A DNA stretch of 64,000 bases, from positions 29,060,956 through 29,124,955 of the forward strand of contig OY997594.1 of the NCBI GenBank assembly GCA_963921825.1, read 5' to 3'. The DNA comes from Erodium maritimum (Eukaryota; Streptophyta; Magnoliopsida; Geraniales; Geraniaceae). This document shows, one piece after another, positions 55,430 through 64,000 of this stretch. Every line of letters begins with the position of its first letter. Position 1 is the first letter of the stretch. Both the position numbers and the translations under genes were made by a program. The notes under the pieces are model-generated. The model did not search any database and had not been told where the DNA came from. It saw only the letters and a program-made list of their open reading frames with translations.

Positions 55430-56759
55430 TAGGGGTGCTCAACGGGCGGGTGTTCGGCCCGGTGGCCCAATACCCGGACCCGCCCGGTTCTAGTCGGTAA
55501 GGGTTGAAGCCCACCGGACCCGGATCCGGTCTTATACGGGTGGTTCCGGTTTTGGGTTCAGGCGGGTGGGCGGGTTAATCGGTTTTACCGGGTCTGATCT
55601 GGATATTTATTATGGGCCGCAATAGAGGTCCGAAAGCTAATTTTCTTTTGATAACGGGGGCGGACGGGTTGTATGGACCGGGTCGGTGGGCGGTTGTACT
55701 ATTATAACCATTGGGTTTGTTTTCATCTTTCTCGAACTTCTTACTGTGAAATCTATTATCATTGGTGAAGAAGGAGTGGAACTGTGGAAGACCAGACAAA
55801 TTAGGAAGAAAGTTAGAAAAAATAGAAAGAAATAAGAGAAATAAAGATTGGAAAAATGAAAAAAACAAATAAGAGAAAGCCTTCAGACCTTTGAAAAATA
55901 AATTAAAAAAGAGCAGAGACAAAGTGTAGTGTGATATGTTGGAGAAGGTAAGAGAATGAGAAAAAAAGTTTGGGACTCATCCTCATATTAACTCCATTTA
56001 GAGCGGTGTAGTGAATGGATGAACTCAGAGAAATAGAGAAAGAAAGAAGTAAGTATGAAATAGTCTCTGTTCTTACTCATATTTGTGGTTCTATTGCGTC
56101 TGAAAGTGTTAATAGCATCTAGTAACTAGAGCATCATTAGTAGTAGGCTAGTAGTTGTCTTGTCTTCTTTTTATATAATTAAAAACTGATATAATGATTC
56201 TTGTGAAGAAAGGAACATGGGGAAATGAGGAAAGAGGGAATGCACGTGGGTGAGAGGTATTTGGGGAAATGAAGGGTCTGTAAAAATTCTTAAAGTAAAA
56301 AATGATATGGAAAAAATAATAAAATAACAATCTTTTTATGATATAAGTAAAAAAAATATAATAAAACCAACCGTGTATTGGGCTTTTCACACAATAATAA
56401 CAAAAAAAACATGTATTGGGGATTGGAAAAGACAAAAAAAGCATGTATATATAGATGGTTGTGTACTGCTGCGCGTGAGTGAGCTATGCCAAACAATATT
56501 ACAAATTCGTTGGGCCTTGGGCTTCTCTAACACAAGGCAGCTGTTGGGCTCTAACTTGTGCGACAATCACAGGCCCACCGGGTGGGCGGGTATTATCTGG
56601 CAGCATTGTTGCTCTTCCATTAACCCACCCGCAAGACGCCGGATAACACCTTTTCCTACCGGAACCCAGGCCGGAAACCGGCGGTAAACATGCCGGCGGG
56701 TCCGGTTCCGGCCGGTTTCGGGCGGGTCGCCGGATTCCGGGTACTTTTGAGCACCCCTA
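55430..56759. mobile_element. Non-autonomous hAT element, 1,330 bp, perfect TSD
   Basis: The inverted ends TAGGGGTGCTCAA and TTGAGCACCCCTA are flanked by the perfect 8-bp duplication ACAATCAT (55422-55429 and 56760-56767). About 240 bp at the left and 220 bp at the right are dense in CCGG/CGGG units, the usual hAT subterminal pattern. The centre is AG- and AT-rich, with no transposase. The right duplication overlaps the target site of the neighbouring LINE. Confidence 0.9.
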
Positions 56760-57057
56760 ACAATCATTACAATAACTTGAAAAAGGGAACGCACCTCACG
56801 CGTCCCCTTTTCTCTCTCTAGGTCACCGGCTCTTCGCTCATCTTTCGATTTTCCAGCCAAATTGACGACTTCTGGTTGTAGAATGGAGTAACTACAACTG
56901 GTGTTCATTATGTTTGTCTGTAATCCGTGAAGATCTTCTTCCTCGTTGCTTCTTTTCGGTATAGTGTTCTTGGTGGCTTAAACACGAGACCATTGAACCA
57001 CCGTGGGGCTACGGAAGGGTTACTGTTTGTGAAGCCAGCTACTAGCCTCGATACGGG

Positions 57058-59126
57058 ATGGCATCGTCTTCTGCCACAGGCCCGCCACCAGGTTTTGAAA
57101 GAGCTGCTACAGAGTTCTGGGGGTGGATCAAAGAAGGCTAAAATCAGTGATAGTTCCTTCACAGCGACAAATCGTGGAGGAGGTCAGCTCTGGGAGAAAC
57201 GAGGACTGGGGGGATTTGAGGTTGTTTGTGCACAATCTCCCGCCAAGGACCTCCTCGATTTGGCTTCAGAATCTCTTTCAAGAGTGTGGCGACATTGTCA
57301 ACGTGGAGACTCCTTCCAATCCAAACATGAGGGGGAAATGGTTTGGTTTTGTGACTTTCAAAACTTTGGAAGCATTTGAGAAAGGGTTACAAATTTTCAA
57401 TGGCTATGTGTTGAAAATATTTAGGTTATTTGTGGTGAAAGCTTGGGATAGACTATCTGCTAACAGGGGAAGAGTCGAAGTTCAGAGTTGGAAGAAGAAA
57501 GCTAATGGAACAATGCCTCCCCAAGTGGAGAAAGTATTGACTTATCACACTGGAAAAATAATAGAAGAGCAGAGAAAATTGTTAGAAAGAGGTCATCTAG
57601 CATTAATGCATAAGAATTTCTCTGTGGAAGCGATAATGGAAGATTTTAAGGCTGAACGAGACAATGAAATTATCATTAAGTACTTGGGGAACAAGGTGGT
57701 TTTGATACTCTTCCCAGATGAACAAGTGGAAAAGGAAGCATTGAAATAAGATGCAGGATGGCTTAGGTACTGGATGTCCATATTGGAAAACAAAATTCAG
57801 CTTTGTAAGGAAGGGGGAAAGTTCACCTGGGTGGCTATTCATGGAGTGCCTATATTGGGGTGGTGCACAGAGACCTTCGAGGCAATCACCAAAGATCTGG
57901 GTTCATTGGTAGCAGTTCATCCGATTTGCAGGACATGTGTTAGATGTGGCCTTTGTATTAATCCATTCGCATAAGTATCTCAATGCATACAAGGAAATAG
58001 GTTTGGAATTGGAAAAGAAGATTTGCAATGTCATGGTTTGCTCAATGGAAAGCTCAACACTGCCTGTTTATCATCCATCAATCATCTTGAATACTTCCTC
58101 GTCTGATTTTGAGTCTCATAACTCTGATAACGAGTTGTCTGGTAACCTTGGTGGCACAATGAGTACTGACTCACATAGGGAATTAATCGCATCAGCAAGG
58201 ATCCAAATTAACCAAGAAGCTGAAGAAGAGATTGGGGTAGGAGGTATGAACGAACTTGCTCTAAATCATTCTCTTGGGGCTATTAATGAGCCTACATTGG
58301 TTGTGGAAACTATTATGGTGGAGGAGGAGACTCTGAATTTGGAGGAGGGTGTTGTGCAATCATTGGGAGATAAAGACTTGAACTTTCCTTTATTATCCTC
58401 TCTTGAGCCTGGAATTAGTAGCATCAATTCTCAACTGCCATTTCCTCTGGTACTTTCAAAGATGTACTTATTGCTCCGGACACCTTTGGAGAATTAAACT
58501 CAGGGAAGGAGGTTACTATTCCGATGAGTGTTATTGTGGAAGAAAGACAAAATAACCTTTTGGCTGCTGCAGATGGGACAACAGAGTTAGTACAAGGACA
58601 AAAGGAAGCTTTAGGAGTTGATAACAGTAATGAGATTACACCCACACTTTCACATCTAGGGCCCAAGGAACAGCCTGTTAAGCTCAAAAGATCGGTTTTG
58701 GAGGGAATTAGTGTTTTAAATTATGCTTTCAAAATTAATCCCCCAAGTTTAGCTGAGAAGAAGGGTCTTACGGGCAAGAAGAAAAGAGGAAATACAATTG
58801 CTGCATATAATACCAGGTCAAAGTCCAAAATCCCTACTCCTAAAACCATTCAAACTATGACAAAGTCTAAGGAAAAGAGGGATTTTCAGAGCTTCAAACC
58901 AGGAGGAGCGGGTACCTGGGATTATTGCAAAGCCTTAGGGCTTAAAGCCTACATTGATGATGATCTTGTGGTAGCACAATTCGACAATTTGGATAATGAA
59001 ATCAATCAAGCTGTGGATTTGGAAGGGGACTCGGATGATGACTTCTGTGATCTAGAGGATAATGAAGAAGAGAGGGACAGCTCTCTGATTCACACTCCAC
59101 TCACACAAAGACTATTTACTCCATGA
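57058..59126 (+). pseudogene. LINE ORF1: RRM plus gag region
   Basis: It likely began at 57058 with 'MASSSATGPPPGF' and shifts frame near 57135. The RRM follows, with RNP2 LFVHNL (about 57222-57239) and RNP1 KWFGFVTF (about 57336-57359). A DUF4283-like part reads 'EDFKAERDNEIIIKYLGNKV' then, after a stop at 57749, 'FTWVAIHGVPILGWCTETFE' and a degenerate Cys segment 'ICRTCVRCGLCI' (to 57974). An acidic Ser-rich tail continues in two frames (57937-58497; 58524-59126). Only about four lesions break an ORF of nearly 690 codons, so the copy is younger than the other LINEs here. The protein binds element RNA. Confidence 0.75.
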
Positions 59127-59299
59127 TGATTCTCTCATGGAATATTAGGGGAGCTTCTTCTAGTCAGAAGAGAAAAGCTCTCATTTGCGTGTGTCGCAAA
59201 CAACAGGTTGCAATGGGCAGAGATGCAGGTCCTATCAATCTTGCAAACTTCACTTTGGTTTTGATAGTCTTGAAAGACAATGCCGGGTACTATCACTGA
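59123..59299 (+). pseudogene. LINE ORF2 start (endonuclease N-terminus), truncated
   Basis: ATGATGA links the two frames: the ORF1 stop TGA is at 59124-59126, and ORF2 can start at 59123 or 59126. It reads 'MILSWNIRGASSSQKRKAL', the first strand of the apurinic endonuclease domain of plant LINEs (usually MxxLSWNxRGLG). After about 30 codons the sequence leaves the domain at the internal deletion and stops at 59299. Confidence 0.75.
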
Positions 59300-59803
59300 T
59301 AAAGAAGGCTGAAATTATGTTGAACCTATTTTGGTGTTGATAATTTGATCTTGTTTAGCTGCTGAACACTTCAGTATGGTTGAGTTGTAAGTGAATTTTG
59401 GTAGGTAATGTCTGCTGCAGAGGGGGTTTTGACAGAGGCTTTGGTTTGGTTGGGAAAAATTATCCTCAGTGGAACCGGTTCAGTTGGTGAGCCCTTATGG
59501 GATTTGTCGTTTTTAATTGGAAATTGTGGGTGTAACTTGGGTAGTTAACTGTTGGATTTGTTGGAGATTGTATGTTGGAATTGTGGGAGTTTTTTGGGTA
59601 GTTAACGGTTGGGTTTTGTTGGAGATGATAGGTTGTGTGTGGTAATACTAGGTAGCTTGGGGTCCAAGAATCTTAGTTGGGACCAATGGTATTGGTTCTT
59701 TTGTTTGTATGCACTTTGAGGGATTAACCCTTGACCATGGTCCTTTATTTCAAAGGCTTGGTAATAAAATCAAAAAATCTGCTGATCAAAAAAATCATTA
59801 CAA

Positions 59804-60172
59804 GATCTACAACAAGATCAAAATAAATTATGACAATCATTTTTCTTAATTTTAAAACACAAAGGTCTAAAACCTAAATATATTTACCATAAAACACATA
59901 GCCAAAAGAAAATCGACTTAAGAGCAAACAAAATAAGGTTTGGAACCCAAGTTTTATAATCTTGAAGTCCAAAAAAGAAACACCAAGCGATGTTACTCCA
60001 AACAGTATAATGCAACAATCAACAACGTCACCATGAAGGTTCTACCCAACGACCTCACAACTAACTAAAACTTCAAACAGAGCTAGGCTTCACTGTTAAG
60101 AAAATGTATAACACTCTTTAGGAAAATGGTTCTTAAGACTTTCAATAGACCAATTATTTATTGGAACCCATT
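59804..60172. other. Short AT-rich gap between LINEs
   Basis: AT-rich host-like sequence right of the LINE target duplication. No gene is seen. Confidence 0.35.
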
Positions 60173-61430
60173 CTTTTTTCAATCAGCCAAGAAATTCTAT
60201 AAAAGCCTATTTCCAGAGATTGGAAAAAGAGAATGAGTACATCAAGCTTCAATCTACCGAAGCTGAACCAAAAACTAAGATACAGTGAATTTCAGATGAA
60301 TCAATGAGCCGTAAATGTAGATGCTACTATCATATCTATAAAGAGCTCATCTACAACAGCTGAGTGACAAACACCATGTGGCATGAACAACCTTGTGACA
60401 GTACTATGTAAGCGTCTGAGAGTAGTTGATTGAATGTTGTTGAGGATGAAATTGGGGCAACTAAGATGATTGAAAACAGGAACCCCTCAGGTGGATCAGT
60501 AGAGGGTCGATAAGGATGAACTTGGGGCAATGTCGGATGATTGAAAAAATATAACCCCTCAATTGGATCAGGAAGTTGTGTTGAGCAAGTCTGGAGGAGA
60601 TGATGCACTTTTCACTTTGATCATAAGATAACTAAGTAATGGCTCAGCCAAAATGAAAAATCTACCATCCAAAGATATAACTCCTTCCATCTATGTTGTT
60701 GAATGGCTGATTAGTCTGAGTTGTGAGACTATTGAGATGTGGACTATGAATGAATGCTTCAGAGTGGAAGCAAACTGAAGCTCCTTTAGAAGAATCTGCA
60801 AAAGATCAGCGGAACCAGACAAAGCAAAAACCAGGCCAAAAAGAAAGGACCACTCAAACTACAAAAAGGTCTACCCACACACAAAAGGAGGATGAGGAGT
60901 AGAATAACCCACACACCCTAATTAAAGGAGTCAAAAAAGTCCCAAAGAACTCATAAACCTCACCAGCACTCTGAAACCACCCCCCAACCCACCCCAAACC
61001 CAAAACCACATAGCAATGATAAGTAATAGAAGACTTGGCAGACAAACAACCATCAGAAGCACCAGATTGCATACTAGGTAGTATTTATAGTGATTGTGCC
61101 TCCCAAACCAGAAGTCCAAATAGAAATTAAAATCAGGACATGAAATCCTACAACTCCCCATTCCAAAAATCCAAGGAGAATTTAAAAGCAGGACCTTGGA
61201 TCCTCTTTCCAAGCCTGTAAACGAAACTAATAACTTGTCTGAAATGTGACCATTCCCCTGAGTAGGCCTTATTCTGAATAAAGGCAAATACTACCAATGG
61301 AGTGGCCTCTTTGTTTTGGAAAACAAAATTATTTCTGCTTAGCCAAAGACACCATAAATAGGTTTTGATAATTGTACCCCAGATCTTTCTAAACTTTGAG
61401 GGGACTAAAGTGTGCCAAGAGCAGAAAATA
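60173..61430 (-). mobile_element. 5'-truncated LINE, minus strand
   Basis: On the minus strand the frame at 61430-61150 reads 'FCSWHTLVPSKFRKIWGTII' and 'LWCLWLSRNNFVFQNKEATP', the C-terminal domain after the zinc-binding region of plant LINE ORF2. A long trailer follows, and 'ctgattgaaaaaag' near 60173 looks like the 3' end. The 5' break at about 61430 abuts a second LINE in the opposite orientation. Confidence 0.6.
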
Positions 61431-62901
61431 TCTTTGATTCTTCCTCCTAAAATCTCTGGTTTTGCTTGGTTAGCTTGCCATAATGCATTCCCAACTAAGT
61501 GTTTATTGGATGGTAGGGGTCTCAATATATCTTTATCTCAGACTTTGTGCCCACTCTACTTAAATGATCTTGAAGACACTAAGTATCTATTTCTAATCTG
61601 TGAGAGCTCTTAGTTGCTTTAGTCTGCCTATTTAGATTGATTGGGTGTATTCTCAGTTCTCTCTAAGGATATCAGAACCCTTATTTTTCCTTGAAAGTCC
61701 ATTGGCCCTCCCAAGTTCAAAAAGCAATGGAATTTGCTGTGTTACATCATTTTGTGGCATATTTGGATAGCCAGGAATGATGTGGTCTTCAATAATGTCT
61801 TGGTAGTCCCTTAGTGATTTTCAAGAAAATTCATAGCTTTGCTTTCAACCTAGAATGGTCTATATTCATTAAATTTCAATCTTTCTCTTTTGAGAATTAG
61901 TTGAGGTCCCCTTAGTTTTGTTGTAGAATTAGAAGATGTCCTTAATATTGTCAGGGGGTTCTAGGGTTGATTGGTTATTAACTGCATCTAGAGTCTGTCT
62001 TGATCTGATCTGGAATTTCATTGGTTTTACATCATTTGGGAGTTTTTTTGTATCTGATCTCCTACTCTGAATCTTGGGAGCTTTATTCTGAAATTTCTTT
62101 GGCTGGTCTTTGGTGGTTCTCTCGCTACCTTTGGTGGCAAGACACTTTCTCATTTTAAAAGGGGTTTCATCTCAGTTACATGGGTGCAAGTCTTCCCTGT
62201 CTGGTTTCAGAGGCTTCCTATTTCCTGGTTTTTTCTTGGGGTCATTGGGTTTTGGGTGGGGTTTGGAGACTGTGGTGAGGTTCGGAAGGTCTGTTCTGGG
62301 TCTCTTTTCTTCTTTCCTTTAGCTCTCTATGTGGGTAGCTTGTTTCAGTTTCTTTATTAGGCTTAATCATTTCTAAGAGTGGTAGGACTTCTTTGAGGTT
62401 TGAGTAGGCAATCCTGGTTGTTTGTCTGTGAGGTTTGTGTTTCCTTGGTTAAATGTTGGTGCTGTGATTTGTCTTTGGATACTGCTGCGGTTGGGAGCTG
62501 GTTTTCTGATGTGAATTTGCAGTCTTTGAGTGGTGTTTTTTGTTGATCCCTCGATCCTCTAGGCTCCAATCTTTCTCCCTATAATTGCACCCTTTACTTA
62601 TGTTGGTTAGGCTTGGGTGTCAAGTGCCTTTGATGGGCTTTCTCCTTCTTGCTTGGGTTTCAAGCATCCTTTTTTGACGTCTACTTATTCTGTGTTGATC
62701 TTCTTTGGGTGATTGGGTAGTTTTTTCTGCTTGGTTGGTCTGTTTGGTGGCTGTTTTTGGTAGTCTGGTGTGGGACTCTTTGGTTTGCTTGGGTCTCAAG
62801 TATCTCTTGTATTGTTCTCTTGAGAGATGTTTTCTCTTGACCTCTTTTTTACTTCAAAGAATTGGTTCCTTATTGAATAAAATTTGTTGATCTAAAAAAA
62901 A
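61427..62901 (+). mobile_element. 5'-truncated LINE, plus strand
   Basis: From 61427 the plus frame reads 'LILPPKISGFAWLACHNAFP', 'CPLYLNDLEDTKYLFLICES', the zf-RVT zinc-binding part of LINE ORF2, then broken frames with 'LWHIWIARNDVVFNN'. The T- and G-rich trailer ends 'tgttgatctaaaaaaaa' at 62901. The tail 'tgatc' plus A-run matches the LINE ending at 59792, so both belong to one family. Confidence 0.7.
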
Positions 62902-64000
62902 GGCAAACCACAACCACGTCGACCAACACCAACATAAAACCATGGAGACCCGACCACACACCGAGGTGAAGAAATGGGAAGAAAAAAGGACCAGAATCGA
63001 GGGAAAAATTACCTAAAGCAACAAATGGAGTCATAGACCTGATCTGTCAAACATCTTTGGAAACAAAAGGACGATACCTCGCTAGCGACCAACACCGAGA
63101 TACGATGACCACAGAGGATAGACAAAGAGCTAATAGGTCGAGGCGGCAGATCAAATGAGAGCCACGGGGAGAAGACTCCTAGTAGGAGTGTCGAGCATCA
63201 AAGATTGAAGGCGATGCTAGATCTGGAAAGTCCATATCTATCTCCATGGAAGCCAAAATCGAAAAGACGACTAGATCGAACGACAATGAAAGTATAGAAG
63301 GAGATGAAAGAAGGTGAATGATGAGAAAAAAACTAGCGATAAATTCTACAGTCATGAGCTACAGAGGCCACCAGAGGAAGGAGAAGAAAAGGAAAGTGGC
63401 AAGTTATTAGCTTTAGCCTTACAAATTTTAGTATAGGTACTTGAAGTCACATGAAAATCACTATACTTCATGAATTCAAAGTCTACAACTAAGTATGGTT
63501 CTCATTGTCTTAAGTTAGCTTACAAAAGTTACAGTCAATTTTATTAGTTAACCAAATCAACTAAAAGTTCAAATGGATTGTCGAGATACGATTATAATTT
63601 TATATTTTTACTCACCTAGAAACCAGTCTACATATTAGATGTGGAATATTTAGGAAAAACAAAGTCAACGAGAAGAGAGATAAGTTCTCTATAGATAAGA
63701 CATAATGATAGGCTCGATATAGAATAAGGATAAAAATAAATAAATATTATTGTTTTTAGAGAATTAGACCAAAATATTTGTCCACGAAGAAACAAACTCT
63801 AATATCATATTAAAGGAACAACTCAATTGAAATATCAAGTTAAGAGTTAGCAAATTCTAGTTTTAGTATTAAAGATATAAAGAAAACACAATTTTACGGA
63901 GTTACAAAAGACCAATTGTTAAATGCTCGACCTTAATCTATGAAAGTAGGAACAAATCTATTTGAACATAAGGTTAGACTTATTTAGTAAACTAAGTGAA
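62902..64000. other. Unassigned sequence, possibly another LINE leader
   Basis: 62905-63400 has an A/G-rich plus strand whose complement resembles the 5' regions of the LINEs (CTCC-rich). Beyond 63420 the sequence is AT-rich. No domain, terminal repeat or RNA gene was recognised. Confidence 0.3.

Larger units (their letters stand above)
56773..59792 (+). mobile_element. RRM-type LINE with internal deletion, 11-bp TSD
   Basis: The perfect duplication AATCATTACAA (56762-56772 and 59793-59803) flanks 3,020 bp ending in '...gctgatcaaaaaa'. From 5' to 3' there is a leader of about 285 bp, a nearly complete ORF1 (57058-59126), the first about 30 codons of ORF2, and then a 3' trailer of about 500 bp. 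The endonuclease, RT and zinc-binding parts of ORF2 are gone. It is full-length at both ends, so the deletion happened within the element and not by 5' truncation. Confidence 0.9.

Noticed and set aside
60173-62901. Twin priming as the cause of the inverted LINE
   Set aside because: Both arms contain the ORF2 C-terminal region and each seems to have its own 3' tail, which one twin-primed insertion would not give.
1-64000. tRNA, rRNA, organelle-derived inserts or a plant virus-like insert
   Set aside because: I saw no cloverleaf-like genes, no recognisable plastid or mitochondrial gene sequence and no viral replicase or coat motifs. A tRNAscan and organelle alignment would settle it.

Overview
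The window is a stretch of plant nuclear DNA, almost certainly from a eudicot. The evidence is intron-split and single-exon plant genes (a QALGGH/EAR zinc finger, an F-box/LRR protein, an NFD6/NOXY2-type mitochondrial protein and a CrRLK1L receptor-kinase relic) set in a dense layer of plant transposons: Ty1/copia, long solo LTRs, RRM/DUF4283 LINEs, hAT, CACTA, PIF/Harbinger and foldback MITEs. The species cannot be named from the sequence. There are no bacterial operons and no CRISPR array, and I recognised no tRNA or rRNA gene.

Only three genes look intact, all on the minus strand: a single C2H2 zinc-finger repressor (22664-23233), a two-exon small mitochondrial protein of the NFD6/NOXY2 type (37168-37522) and a SKIP2/VFB-like F-box/LRR protein (53041-54579). 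They are not functionally linked to one another. A receptor-kinase pseudogene (51.0-51.7 kb) lies beside the F-box gene.

Region by region: 1-12 kb is a graveyard of non-LTR retroposons and MITEs, several with readable target-site duplications (TSDs), including a foldback element split by a retroposon and a LINE split by a MITE and a short retroposon. 12.9-22.54 kb is a deep nest: a minus-strand copia (A) received a second copia (B) and a LINE in its 5' LTR, the LINE received a CACTA element, copia B received a 2,888-bp solo LTR and a MITE, and a deletion then fused B to the 3' end of A. 22.66-23.32 kb is the zinc-finger gene. 23.79-27.05 kb holds a foldback element followed by the 3' half of a third copia. 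27.07-31.74 kb is an RRM-type LINE cut by a second 2,888-bp solo LTR. 32.5-34.1 kb is an unidentified reading frame cut by a hAT element. 34.1-37.5 kb holds the NFD6-like gene and its AT-rich downstream region. 37.66-46.5 kb holds two Harbinger elements, LINE scraps and a Mutator-like MITE. 46.77-49.82 kb is a nearly complete LTR element with no gag-pol. 49.93-50.95 kb is a third Harbinger MITE. 51-54.7 kb holds the kinase relic and the F-box gene. 55.43-59.80 kb has a hAT and a LINE inserted into the same few bases. 60.2-62.9 kb has two 5'-truncated LINEs head to head.

I did not find a convincing new biological system. The most informative structures are the layered insertions with intact TSDs, the tandem duplication over the stop codon of the F-box gene, the gag-pol-less LTR element and the pair of related solo LTRs of identical length. 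All coordinates and motif calls come from reading the sequence; family names rest on known hallmarks and not on database searches.
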